A stretch of DNA of 64,000 nt from Aurantiacibacter poecillastricola. Lineage in GTDB: Bacteria > Pseudomonadota > Alphaproteobacteria > Sphingomonadales > Sphingomonadaceae. The stretch covers positions 1,240,001 through 1,304,000 of the forward strand of contig NZ_JAVAMS010000001.1 of the NCBI RefSeq assembly GCF_030730945.1. Reading direction: 5' to 3'. The notes below the pieces were generated by a model. That model searched no databases and was not told where the DNA came from. It was given only the letters and a program-made list of their open reading frames with translations. The position numbers were made by a program, and so were the translations under genes. Positions 17,504 through 25,438 of the stretch are shown here, in pieces (within the stretch, counting starts at the first letter, position 1; every line of letters begins with the position of its first letter).

Positions 17504-18658
17504 GTGAGTGACCAGATAGATATCGTCCCCGTTTCGGGCAAGAGCGACCTCGATGCATTCATCGATCTCGCTTACCGGCTGAACAAGGACGATCCAAACT
17601 GGGTGCCACCCCTGCGCGCCGACGTGAAGGAACTTCTGACGCCGGGAAAGAACCCGTTCTTCGAACACGCGCGCATGCAGCTTTTCCTGGCTCGACGCGG
17701 TGGCAGGGTGGTGGGCCGCATTTCTGCCCATATCGACGAGCTTGCGCTGAAGCAGCCGCCCGAGCAGGGCATGGGTCCTGGCACAGGCAACTGGGGCATG
17801 CTGGAAGCCGAGGACGAGGCGATTGCCGCGGCCCTGCTCGCCCGCGCCGAGGAATGGCTGCGTGGCGAGGGAATGACCCGCAGCCTTGGCCCGCTAAGCC
17901 TGTCGATCTGGGACGAGCCCGGCCTGCTGGTGCGCGGGCATGACCATCCCCCGATGGTGATGATGGGCCACCACAAGGCCGACTATGAAGGCTGGGTGGA
18001 AGCGCAGGGCTACACGGTCGCCAAGAAGCTGTTCACCTACGATCTCGAAGTCCGCGACGGCTTCCCCGCGATCGTGGACCGGATCGTCAAATCGGGCGAG
18101 CGAAACTCCGCCATCACGGTGCGCAACGTCGACAAGTCGCAATTCGCGCGCGAGGCAGAAATCATTCTTTCCATCCTCAACGAGGCATGGTCGAAGAACT
18201 GGGGCTTCGTGCCGTTCACGGATAGCGAGAAGGCCTATGGCGCCAAGAAGCTCAAGCCCATCATCCTCGAAGGCGCGAACATGATCGCGGAGATCGATGG
18301 AGAGCCCGTCGCCTTCATGATCAGCCTGCCGGATATCAATGCGAAGCTGAAGGGCATGAATGGCAAGCTCTTCCCCTTCAACTGGGCGCGGCTGCTGCTG
18401 TGGCTGCGCAACCCGCGCCCTGCCAATTTTCGCGTGCCGCTGATGGGGGTGGTGCGCAAGTACCAGAACACCCGGCTTGCCAGCCAGCTCGCCTTCATGA
18501 TGATCGAGTACATCCGCCGCTATGCCGTAGGCGTGCAGGGGGCAAGGCGTGCCGAGGTCGGCTGGGTGCTGGAGGACAACCAGGGGATGATCGCGATCGC
18601 CGACGCCATCGAATCGAAAGTGAATCGCGAATACAGGATTTACGAAAAGCCCTTATGA
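17504..18658 (+). CDS. Acetyltransferase-like protein (GNAT superfamily, YghO-like)
   Basis: A soluble protein of 384 residues from GTG 17504, preceded by GAAAGG 9 nt upstream; ATGs at 17459 and 17483 are in frame and possible. The beginning IDIVPVSGKSDLDAFIDLAYRL and the central DEPGLLVRGHDHPPMVMMGHH segment resemble a conserved bacterial family usually filed as GNAT acetyltransferases and sometimes misnamed dATP pyrophosphohydrolase. The C-terminal half holds the GNAT-like fold. Function is unknown. It runs divergently from the desaturase. Confidence 0.6.
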   Translation: MSDQIDIVPVSGKSDLDAFIDLAYRLNKDDPNWVPPLRADVKELLTPGKNPFFEHARMQLFLARRGGRVVGRISAHIDELALKQPPEQGMGPGTGNWGMLEAEDEAIAAALLARAEEWLRGEGMTRSLGPLSLSIWDEPGLLVRGHDHPPMVMMGHHKADYEGWVEAQGYTVAKKLFTYDLEVRDGFPAIVDRIVKSGERNSAITVRNVDKSQFAREAEIILSILNEAWSKNWGFVPFTDSEKAYGAKKLKPIILEGANMIAEIDGEPVAFMISLPDINAKLKGMNGKLFPFNWARLLLWLRNPRPANFRVPLMGVVRKYQNTRLASQLAFMMIEYIRRYAVGVQGARRAEVGWVLEDNQGMIAIADAIESKVNREYRIYEKPL

Positions 18659-18677
18659 TCATTCCGGCAGGCGTTGG

Positions 18678-18703
18678 GGAACTGCGCGGGATACCTTGCC
18701 GTT
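18678..18703 (+). promoter_or_regulatory. EcfG-type general stress promoter
   Basis: GGAAC at 18678-18682 and CGTT at 18700-18703 are separated by exactly 17 nt, the consensus of the alphaproteobacterial sigma factor EcfG. It lies 40 nt before the start of the receiver gene. A matching promoter precedes phyR. Confidence 0.75.
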
Positions 18704-18742
18704 GCATACCCGATAACATGACGAGCACCCTCCCGGAGGAAA

Positions 18743-19177
18743 ATGAGCAAGCCTGATTCCGCCAAGACTACGGCGAAGAAATCCGCAAAACTGGGCCGGG
18801 TGCTGCTGGTCGAGGACGATCCCGTTCTCGCCATGTCGCTGGAAGACGCGCTGCGCGACGGCGGCGCGAAGGACGTCGTCATCTGCCATACGATGCAGGC
18901 GACTGTCACCGCTCTAGACAAGGGTGGACAATTCGACGCGATCATTCTCGACGTGCACCTGGCCGATCGGAGCGATGGGTGGGCCGTGGCGGAGCTGGTG
19001 GCGATGATCGGTCCCAAGCGGCCGAAGATCGCTTTCTCGACAGGGTCGCCTGAGGATATTCCGCCGGAGATAGCAGAGATGGGGCCGGTCTTCGAAAAGC
19101 CCTACGATCCGCAGCAGCTGGTCGAGGTTCTGGCTGCCGGTCGCAAGCGGGGCCTGATCGCTCGCCTGCTGAGCTGA
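18743..19177 (+). CDS. Single-domain response regulator (receiver only)
   Basis: This 144-residue protein consists of a charged N-terminal tail of about 17 residues and one CheY-like receiver. The acidic pair is in LLVEDDP, the phosphoacceptor is D70 (ILDVHLAD), the Thr switch is in AFSTGSPED, and the conserved lysine is in FEKPYDP. The FxTG surroundings resemble the FAT-GUY receivers, such as SdrG, that feed into PhyR signalling in sphingomonads. GGAGG lies 7 nt upstream of the ATG. An EcfG promoter sits before it and phyR follows 361 nt later, which supports a general-stress role. No output domain is present. Confidence 0.85.
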   Translation: MSKPDSAKTTAKKSAKLGRVLLVEDDPVLAMSLEDALRDGGAKDVVICHTMQATVTALDKGGQFDAIILDVHLADRSDGWAVAELVAMIGPKRPKIAFSTGSPEDIPPEIAEMGPVFEKPYDPQQLVEVLAAGRKRGLIARLLS

Positions 19178-19214
19178 CTCCCACGTCTATTCTTCTGTTT
19201 GCTTGGCAATGTGG

Positions 19215-19246
19215 CACCGGTGCGACATTTCGCGCCGGTGTCTTTC
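19215..19246 (+). terminator. Hairpin terminator after the receiver gene
   Basis: CACCGGTGCG (19215-19224) pairs with CGCGCCGGTG (19231-19240) with one mismatch, followed by TCTTTC. It lies 37 nt after the receiver stop codon. Moderate terminator. Confidence 0.5.
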
Positions 19247-19264
19247 ACAATCCGCGAATCCCAT

Positions 19265-19298
19265 AAAAAAAGGCCTCCGATCTTGGATCGGAGGCCTT
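19265..19298 (-). terminator. Strong rho-independent terminator on the minus strand
   Basis: A perfect 13-bp stem (19270-19282 with 19286-19298, loop TTG) is followed, on the minus strand only, by seven T residues (A7 on the plus strand at 19265-19271). No annotated minus-strand gene runs into it; the plus-strand side has no U run. Confidence 0.75.
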
Positions 19299-19480
19299 AC
19301 GGGATCGTATCACCAACCGCTTGGACGGGAGGGGGGGTCTCGGCGGTGACATAAGCTAAATGACCCATACGAAATGGGGTTCCCACCGGTTCGCGGAATC
19401 CGAAATTTTTTTCGTGGGGCATTTGCAAAGCGCGTCCGGGATCGCCATTCGGGCTTGTAGAACGAATGGGTGGACACAGG
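19265..19480 (-). ncRNA. Candidate small RNA divergent from phyR
   Basis: The minus-strand terminator at 19265-19298 needs a transcript. The 180 bases before it hold no recognisable protein gene and contain short hairpins, including CCCAT-N5-ATGGG at 19364-19378 and a CGAAA/TTTCG arm near 19402-19414. A 23-codon frame (starting MGHLAYVTAE) ends directly at the terminator stem, but I cannot tell whether it is translated. The 5' end is unknown; the coordinates given are an upper bound set by the phyR promoter. Confidence 0.25.
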
Positions 19481-19482
19481 AT

Positions 19483-19507
19483 GGAACCCATGCCTGTCGC
19501 GCGCGTT
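19483..19507 (+). promoter_or_regulatory. EcfG-type promoter of phyR
   Basis: GGAAC (19483-19487) and CGTT (19504-19507) are spaced by 16 nt, 31 nt before the phyR ATG. This fits autoregulation of phyR by the sigma factor it controls. Confidence 0.8.
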
Positions 19508-19538
19508 CACGTGAAACGAATTACCGGGAAGGGTTTCT

Positions 19539-20336
19539 ATGAGTATTGGTGCCGAAGTCGCCGCACATCTTCCGTTTCTCCGCCGTTATGCCCGTGCACT
19601 CACGGGATCGCAGTCCACTGGCGATGCTTTCGTCCAGGCAACGCTCGAAGCAGCGCTTGCCGACGACGACCTGGCCGACAGTCTGCGAGGTGGCCGCGTG
19701 CCGCTCTACAAGGCATTCAACAAGGTCTGGTCCAGCGCCTACATGGAAGTGGAGGACGCGCAGCCGGCTGGCGGCGTCGGCCACGAAGCTGCCGCGCAGG
19801 ATCAGCTGAAGCGCATTACCCCGGTCAATCGGCAGGCCCTTTTGCTGACCACGGTGGAGGATTTCACCCCCGCCGAAGCGGCCCAGATCATGGATATCGA
19901 CGAGGACGATGTCGAATCCCTGGTGCGGGAGGCCGTGGCCGAGATCGAGCGTGAGAGCGCGACCAGCGTTCTCATTATCGAGGACGAGCCGCTTATCTCC
20001 ATGCAGCTGGAAGACCTGGTGAAGTCACTGGGTCACGAGATCTGCGGCACTGCTGCTACGCGTACGCAGGCGCAGGAAGTGGTTGCCGACAAGACGCCGG
20101 GCCTCGTGCTCGCCGATATCCAGCTGGCCGATGGCTCCTCGGGCCTCGATGCGGTGGACGATATCCTCGCCATCGAGTCCGTGCCGGTGATCTTCATCAC
20201 CGCCTATCCGGAGCGGCTGCTGACGGGCGACCGGCCCGAGCCGACCTATCTCATCACCAAGCCCTTCCAGGAGGACACGGTGCGCGCGGCGATCAGCCAG
20301 GCGCTGTTCTTCGGTTCCAGCCGTCCGCTGGACTAG
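19539..20336 (+). CDS. phyR: General stress response anti-anti-sigma factor PhyR
   Basis: The 265-residue protein has the PhyR layout: an N-terminal sigma-factor-like domain (residues 1 to about 130, including LPFLRRYARALTGSQSTGD and the sigma4-like TPAEAAQIMDIDEDDVESLV) and a C-terminal receiver with phosphoacceptor D193 (LADIQLADGSSG) and lysine in ITKPFQED. When phosphorylated it sequesters NepR and frees the sigma factor EcfG. GGGAAGGG precedes the ATG and an EcfG promoter lies upstream. Unusually, neither nepR nor ecfG is adjacent; the receiver gene lies on one side and MATE on the other. The 3' end overlaps the convergent MATE gene by 4 nt. Confidence 0.95.
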   Translation: MSIGAEVAAHLPFLRRYARALTGSQSTGDAFVQATLEAALADDDLADSLRGGRVPLYKAFNKVWSSAYMEVEDAQPAGGVGHEAAAQDQLKRITPVNRQALLLTTVEDFTPAEAAQIMDIDEDDVESLVREAVAEIERESATSVLIIEDEPLISMQLEDLVKSLGHEICGTAATRTQAQEVVADKTPGLVLADIQLADGSSGLDAVDDILAIESVPVIFITAYPERLLTGDRPEPTYLITKPFQEDTVRAAISQALFFGSSRPLD

Positions 20337-21727
20337 GCTTGCCGATTGTCCCCGGCGCGCTCGTCGTCGGGGACTTTCCACAATACCCACCACGCAATTG
20401 CCGCCGCGGCCAGGCCGCCCAGCAGGTTCGCCGCCAGTTCGGCGAAGTACACCGCCTGTGTGCCCCATGTCGCGCGGGCAAGCCATGCGATGGGAACCAT
20501 CACCAGCAGGACGCGCGCCAGCGATAGGGCCAGAGCATGGCTCGCCCGGTCGATGGCATTCAATGCGCCATTGACCACGATCAGCACTCCATATCCGGCA
20601 TATCCCCATACCGAGATCGCCAGGTAGGCCGAGGTGGCCTCAAGCGTCTGCGCTTCGTCGGAGAAGAGTTCCGCGAACCAGCCGCGCAGGCTGTACAGCA
20701 GCACCGCGGCGGCGAACCCGTAGGCGAGACAGAACAGCCCCGCCTGCACCAGCGCCCGCCGCGAGCGGTCATATTGGCGCGCACCCCAGTTCTGGCCCAC
20801 TATCGCCCCGATGGAGCCCGACAGTGCGAGCAACGGCACCACCGCAAAGCTCTGCAACCGTCCGCCCGCGCCGAAGCCGGCAACAGCCGCCGTACCCTCC
20901 GTCGCCAGGAGGGAGGTCAGGATGGCGAGGCCTGCTGGATTGATCGAGTTCGTGAATGCCGCGGGCCCGGCCACGCGAGTGAGCGCCTTCAGCTGCACGC
21001 CGATGCGACAATTCCGCACGGCAGAAGGGCGCAGGGGCAGGTCGTGTCGCTGGATGAGCCAGAAGGCCATGACGATACCGACCAGCCAGCCGCCGATCGT
21101 CGCATAGGCCGCGCCCGCGACGCCGAAGCCCTCGATGCCGAAAGCGCCGGTAATCAGCAGCGGATCGAGGATCCAGTTGACGATGGAGTAGGTCACCAGC
21201 ACTGCCGTGTTGCTCTTCGCAGCGCCCTGTCCGCGCAGCACGCCGTTGGCGCCCATCATCGTCATCATCAGCACGAAACCTAGCGCGTAGGGGCGCATGT
21301 ACTGGTCGATCAGCGGCAGGACGTCGGCATCGGCCTGCATCAGCTGGAACAGCGGCTGACGCAGCGCGAACAGCAGCAGGCCCAGCGCTATTCCCGCCGC
21401 GAGCCCCAGCATCAGGCCAAGATTTGCCCGGGCGAGGGCGCGTTCCTCGTCCCCTTCACCCAAGGCGCGGCTGACAACCGAGTTGATGCCTACCATCACG
21501 CCGACGCCAAGGCTTTGCAGGGCAGTGGTCACGGGAAAGATGAAGCTGATCGCTGCCAGTTCGCTGGCGCCAAGCTGGCCGATGAAATAGGCGTCGATAA
21601 CGCCTACCGACATGATCGCCGCCACGCCGACTACGGCAGGGGTCGTCTGCTTGACCAGGTGTCCGGCTATCGACCCGCCGACGAGCTTCGCCCGCTTGTC
21701 CTTCTGCTCCGCGATATCCTTGACCAT
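20333..21727 (-). CDS. MATE family efflux transporter
   Basis: This 464-residue, 12-helix multidrug and toxin extrusion protein is visible from its paired halves: residues ~20-230 with QLGASELAAISFIFPVTTALQSLG and PLLITGAFGIEGFGVAGAAYATIGG, and a related second half with GASIGQNWGAR-like IGAIVGQNWGARQYDRS. These proteins export cationic compounds against Na+ or H+. It converges on phyR with a 4-nt overlap and stands alone. Confidence 0.85.
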   Translation of the reverse strand: MVKDIAEQKDKRAKLVGGSIAGHLVKQTTPAVVGVAAIMSVGVIDAYFIGQLGASELAAISFIFPVTTALQSLGVGVMVGINSVVSRALGEGDEERALARANLGLMLGLAAGIALGLLLFALRQPLFQLMQADADVLPLIDQYMRPYALGFVLMMTMMGANGVLRGQGAAKSNTAVLVTYSIVNWILDPLLITGAFGIEGFGVAGAAYATIGGWLVGIVMAFWLIQRHDLPLRPSAVRNCRIGVQLKALTRVAGPAAFTNSINPAGLAILTSLLATEGTAAVAGFGAGGRLQSFAVVPLLALSGSIGAIVGQNWGARQYDRSRRALVQAGLFCLAYGFAAAVLLYSLRGWFAELFSDEAQTLEATSAYLAISVWGYAGYGVLIVVNGALNAIDRASHALALSLARVLLVMVPIAWLARATWGTQAVYFAELAANLLGGLAAAAIAWWVLWKVPDDERAGDNRQA

Positions 21728-21780
21728 GGGGCTCCTTGGCGGTCGACCGACATGGCCCGCAAGCTGGCCCTAGGGGTGTG

Positions 21781-22782
21781 TCAGGGCGCGATCAACACCT
21801 TGCACTGCTCGGTCCGGCGCTTGAGACTTTCGAATACGTCGGGCGTATCGGCGAGGCTGATCGTCTCCGTCACCAGCAGGCGAGGCGCAATGGCTCCTGC
21901 ATCGAGCGCGGCCAGCGCCGCCTCGTATTCGGGTACGGTGAAAAAGGCGCTGGTGACGAGCTTCACCTGCTTGGACAGCATGGCAAAGGTGTTGAGCGTA
22001 TCGGGTTTCGTGCACAGGCCGAGCAGAACGATGGTGCCATCGGGGCGAACCTGGTGCACCGCCTGGTCGATCAGGCCGGGTATGCCGACGCATTCGAAAA
22101 CGATGTCGGCTTCTCCGCCAAGGCGCTGCGTCGCGCTTTCGACGGGGTGCTCGGGATCGACGACGAAGACGTCCGCGCCCATGTCGAGCGCGCGGTTTTC
22201 CTGGAATGTCGCGATGTCCTGCACCGCCACCTTGCCTGCGCCAAAACGCTTGGCCCAGAACGCGACCGCGAGGCCGATGGGGCCCGCACCCAGCACCAGC
22301 ACCCTGTCGCCCGTCCTCATGCCGGAGAGGTTGATGCCGTGGAGCGCCACCGCGAGCGGCTCGATGATGGCGCCATCGGCAAGCGTGAGGTCGGAGGGAA
22401 GGGGCACGCACTGGTGCGGACGGGTTACCGCATATTGCGCATAGCCGCCGCCCTGCAGGCCGAACTGCTCGCACCATTGCACCGCGCCCTTGCGACACAT
22501 CTCGCACGCACCGCAGCTCATCAGCGGGATGACGGATACGAGATCGCCGACCTTGTGCCCCTGCGTATCCTTTCCTAGCGCGACGACTTCGCCGGCGAAT
22601 TCATGGCCCAGTATATCGCCATGCTGGCAGCCATAGGCGGCGTCCTCGGTCATGTGCAGGTCGCTGCCGCATATGCCGCAGCGGCCCACCTCGATCACCA
22701 GCTCGCCTTCACCCGGTACCGGGTCGGGTACCTCTTCATAAGCGAGCGGCTGGTGCAGCGCCTGAAAGGTGACGGCCTTCAT
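21781..22782 (-). CDS. Zinc-dependent alcohol dehydrogenase (threonine/butanediol dehydrogenase-like)
   Basis: A 333-residue medium-chain dehydrogenase. The catalytic zinc site is seen in CGICGSDLH and GHEFAGEV, the structural zinc site in SCGACEMCRKGAVQWC, and the nucleotide fold in VLGAGPIGLAVAFWAKRFGA. It starts directly at the stop of the next dehydrogenase (22783), so the two are coupled. As the last gene of the cupin-SDR-dehydrogenase operon it probably oxidises an intermediate alcohol of that pathway. The substrate cannot be read from sequence. Confidence 0.82.
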   Translation of the reverse strand: MKAVTFQALHQPLAYEEVPDPVPGEGELVIEVGRCGICGSDLHMTEDAAYGCQHGDILGHEFAGEVVALGKDTQGHKVGDLVSVIPLMSCGACEMCRKGAVQWCEQFGLQGGGYAQYAVTRPHQCVPLPSDLTLADGAIIEPLAVALHGINLSGMRTGDRVLVLGAGPIGLAVAFWAKRFGAGKVAVQDIATFQENRALDMGADVFVVDPEHPVESATQRLGGEADIVFECVGIPGLIDQAVHQVRPDGTIVLLGLCTKPDTLNTFAMLSKQVKLVTSAFFTVPEYEAALAALDAGAIAPRLLVTETISLADTPDVFESLKRRTEQCKVLIAP

Positions 22783-23901
22783 CTACTCTGCCGAGATGCG
22801 CAGCACGGGCTTCACCACCTCGCCGCTTTCGCTGGCCTCGATCCCTGCATTGATGTCGTCGAAGTCGAAATACTTGATCAGCCGTTCGAAGGGGAACTTG
22901 CCCTCCTGGTGATAGGCGACGAGCTCGCAGATGAAGCTGCCGACATCGCTATCGCCGCCCAGAATGCCGATCACTCGCTTGCCGCCGCCCATCAGGGCAC
23001 TTTCATTCAGGTTGAGCATGTCTTCGGGCGGGCTTGCGCCGACCAGCCCGAGGATTCCCTTGGGCGCAATCAGCGGGAAGACACCTTCGATGACTTTCTT
23101 CACCCCGGTCGTATCGAAGGCATAGGCAAGACCTTGCGGCACCAGCTCCTCGAGCCGGTCCATCGCATCCTCGCCAGCCTTGATGGTATGCGTCGCGCCA
23201 AGTTCTTTCGCCAGCTCCAGCCGACTCTCATGCATGTCGATGGCGATGATGGGATCCGCACCCGCGATCCTGGCGGCCATGATCGCGGCGAGGCCGACCG
23301 TGCCTACGCCGAACACGGCGATGGGCAGGCCCTCGCGCACCTCCATGCTGCGCAGTACCGCACCCGCACCGGTCATCAGCCCGCAACCAAGGGGAGCAAG
23401 GCGTTCGAGCGGGAGGTCGTCGGCACTGTCGGGCACTTTCACGACGTTGCGCTCATGTGCGATGGCGTGGGTCGCGAAGGAGGACTGGCCGAAGAAATTG
23501 CCGCCGATCTCTTCGTCGTCGCGGGTGATGGTGGCGGAGCCATCGGGGCGGCGCCCGGAGAAGTTGTTCGGCCCGAAATTGTAGCAATAGGTCGGCGCGT
23601 CGACGTTGCAGCTGGGGCAATGGCCGCAGGAATTGAAGCTGATGATCACCCGGTCGCCCGTCTTCGCAGCCTTTACCGCGCTGCCTACCTTCTCCACGAT
23701 GCCGGCGCCTTCGTGTCCGAGGACGGCGGGCAGGGGCGTGGGCAATTGCTGGTCGCGCACCGCCATGTCGGTATGGCAGATGCCGGTGGCGACAATGCGG
23801 ATCAGCAGTTCGTCATCGCGCAGGTCGTCCAGTTGGACATCGGCGATATGGAAGTCCTTGCCCTCTCCCGGGCAGATGGCGGCGCGTGTCTGTGTGGTCA
23901 T
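22783..23901 (-). CDS. NAD(P)-dependent alcohol dehydrogenase, aryl/benzyl-alcohol type
   Basis: This 372-residue zinc dehydrogenase resembles the AdhC/XylB group acting on aromatic and allylic alcohols. Catalytic zinc ligands lie in TGICHTDM and LGHEGAGIV and in the central LGCGLMTGAGAVL; structural cysteines in SCGHCPSCNVDAPTYC; the Rossmann motif is FGVGTVGLAAIMAA with an acidic residue after IIAID. It is followed without a gap by a second dehydrogenase. The pairing with cupin dioxygenases suggests breakdown of an aromatic or cyclic alcohol. Confidence 0.85.
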   Translation of the reverse strand: MTTQTRAAICPGEGKDFHIADVQLDDLRDDELLIRIVATGICHTDMAVRDQQLPTPLPAVLGHEGAGIVEKVGSAVKAAKTGDRVIISFNSCGHCPSCNVDAPTYCYNFGPNNFSGRRPDGSATITRDDEEIGGNFFGQSSFATHAIAHERNVVKVPDSADDLPLERLAPLGCGLMTGAGAVLRSMEVREGLPIAVFGVGTVGLAAIMAARIAGADPIIAIDMHESRLELAKELGATHTIKAGEDAMDRLEELVPQGLAYAFDTTGVKKVIEGVFPLIAPKGILGLVGASPPEDMLNLNESALMGGGKRVIGILGGDSDVGSFICELVAYHQEGKFPFERLIKYFDFDDINAGIEASESGEVVKPVLRISAE

Positions 23902-23949
23902 TGTGGCTCCAGCTGGATCAGGATTCTCTGGCTTGAACGCGCATCGTGC

Positions 23950-24813
23950 TCAATCGTTCAGTGGCTTGACGGAGCCAAGCTGCATGCCGCCGTCGATCAT
24001 CACGTGGCTGCCGGTCATGTAGCTGCCCGCATCGGAGGCCAGCAGCAGGGCGAGCGGCTTGATCTGGTAGGTCTCCGCCATGCGGCCCACCGGCACCAGC
24101 CTGTCCCAAGCTTCCTTGGCCCTGGGGTTCTTCTTCACCCAGCCATCGCCGATATTGGTGACGAAGGGGCCGGGCGCGATGGCGTTTACGCGGATGCCAT
24201 AGGCGGCAAGCTCGTAGGCGGCGTGGCGCATGAAGTGCTTCACGCCCGCCTTGGCCGCCATGTAGGGCACGCCTACGATGGCCTCGTTCACCTCCGCCGC
24301 ATTCGAGGAGGTAATGACGATGGAGCCGCCGCGTCGTCCGCCGTTCGCCTCGTTCGCCTTCATCACCCGTGCCGCCTCGCGCACGGTGTGGAACACGCCG
24401 GTGAGGTTGATGCCGATCGACTTGTCCCACTTGTCCGTGGAATAGACGTCGATCTGGCCGGAGGGGTTGCGCTTGTCTTCCGGACTCCAGAAGCTGTCGC
24501 CTACGTCCAGCCCGGCATTGGCGAACACGATGTCGCAGCCGCCATAGGCCGCCACGTGATGATCGAAGGCGCGTGCGACCTGTTCGATGTCCGACACATC
24601 GCACGTGTCCCAACGTACCTCGAACCCTTCATGGACCAGCCGATCCGCCTCGCGCGCGGCGCCCTCGGCGTCGATATCGGTGATCGTTACCTTCGCGCCC
24701 GCTTCGGCCATCACCTCGGCATAGGCGAGGCCGATGCCGCTCGCGGCACCCGTGACGAGCGCACTGCGGCCGGACACGTCGAACTGGTCCAGCGTTCTGG
24801 GGTCGTCGCTCAT
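23950..24813 (-). CDS. SDR family oxidoreductase
   Basis: A 287-residue short-chain dehydrogenase with TGAASGIGLAYAEV (cofactor binding), an aspartate after the second strand (ITDIDAEG, indicating NAD preference), the NAG motif (ANAGLDVG), catalytic Ser in ITSSNAAEV and the YxxxK pair in PYMAAKAGVKHF. It carries an insertion of about 15 residues after the NAG motif. It lies between the cupins and the alcohol dehydrogenases in one operon and probably oxidises or reduces a ring ketone or alcohol. Confidence 0.87.
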   Translation of the reverse strand: MSDDPRTLDQFDVSGRSALVTGAASGIGLAYAEVMAEAGAKVTITDIDAEGAAREADRLVHEGFEVRWDTCDVSDIEQVARAFDHHVAAYGGCDIVFANAGLDVGDSFWSPEDKRNPSGQIDVYSTDKWDKSIGINLTGVFHTVREAARVMKANEANGGRRGGSIVITSSNAAEVNEAIVGVPYMAAKAGVKHFMRHAAYELAAYGIRVNAIAPGPFVTNIGDGWVKKNPRAKEAWDRLVPVGRMAETYQIKPLALLLASDAGSYMTGSHVMIDGGMQLGSVKPLND

Positions 24814-24880
24814 GATCTTATATCTCCTCGTCCCGGATCGGGTCCGGGTTTACTTTTCGGGCAACGAATACCGTCAACGA

Positions 24881-25438
24881 TCAGAGATAGAGCTGGCGAT
24901 TGATCGGGATGCCGTGTTCCTTGCAGTGGCTCTCGTAGTGGTTGATGAACCACCATACGTCGAGCGTTTCGACATGCTCGCCATTCTCGTCGTAGAACTC
25001 GTTGGCGCCCTGCATCCAGAAAAAGGCCTTCATGCCATCGGGCTCGTCGGTGACGAGCGTGTGCGCATGGCCGGGAAACTCCGTGATAAAGTCGCCCGGG
25101 CGGCATACCCAGTCATATTCGAGATAGCGGAACGAGCCTTCCAGCCCGATCGCCCACACCATCCCGCGATGCTTGTGCGTGCCGATCACGCCCGCGCTCT
25201 TGATCCACAGCACGTTGGCATAGACGTTGTTGCGCACGTCGAAGGCGAGGTGCCGGATGGCGGCATTATCGCCGAAGGGCACCCACGGGCTCTCCGTCTC
25301 GTCGGTGGAGACGTAGGAGCCGGGGCGCACGTATTCGTCGATCACGTGCTTGTACGTCTCGGGCACGTTGACAATGCGGAAGGCGCCCGCCTCGGCAGCG
25401 GTCTTCGCACCCAGCTTGGGTTTCTCCTGCGTCGCCAT
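24881..25438 (-). CDS. Cupin, 2,4'-dihydroxyacetophenone dioxygenase-like (copy 1)
   Basis: The 185-residue cupin has a THKH motif (H88, H90), E107 in RYLEYDW and H126 in PGHAHTLVT, the expected 3-His/1-Glu metal site of this dioxygenase-like family. The C terminus is WWFINHYESHCKEHGIPINR. Known members cleave the bond between a ketone and an adjacent hydroxylated carbon with O2. It starts on the last base of the upstream paralogue's stop (TGATG), so both should be made in equal amounts. The substrate is unknown and a carbon-carbon cleavage role is inferred from family. Confidence 0.75.
   Translation of the reverse strand: MATQEKPKLGAKTAAEAGAFRIVNVPETYKHVIDEYVRPGSYVSTDETESPWVPFGDNAAIRHLAFDVRNNVYANVLWIKSAGVIGTHKHRGMVWAIGLEGSFRYLEYDWVCRPGDFITEFPGHAHTLVTDEPDGMKAFFWMQGANEFYDENGEHVETLDVWWFINHYESHCKEHGIPINRQLYL

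Noticed and set aside
19297..19510. Short minus-strand frames considered as nepR
   Set aside because: They lack the NepR helix pattern and are Pro/Gly-rich; I do not call nepR here.
22603..24903. A 766-residue plus-strand open frame across the dehydrogenase genes
   Set aside because: It is His/Ala/Gly-rich with no domain and lies opposite well-formed dehydrogenase and SDR genes.
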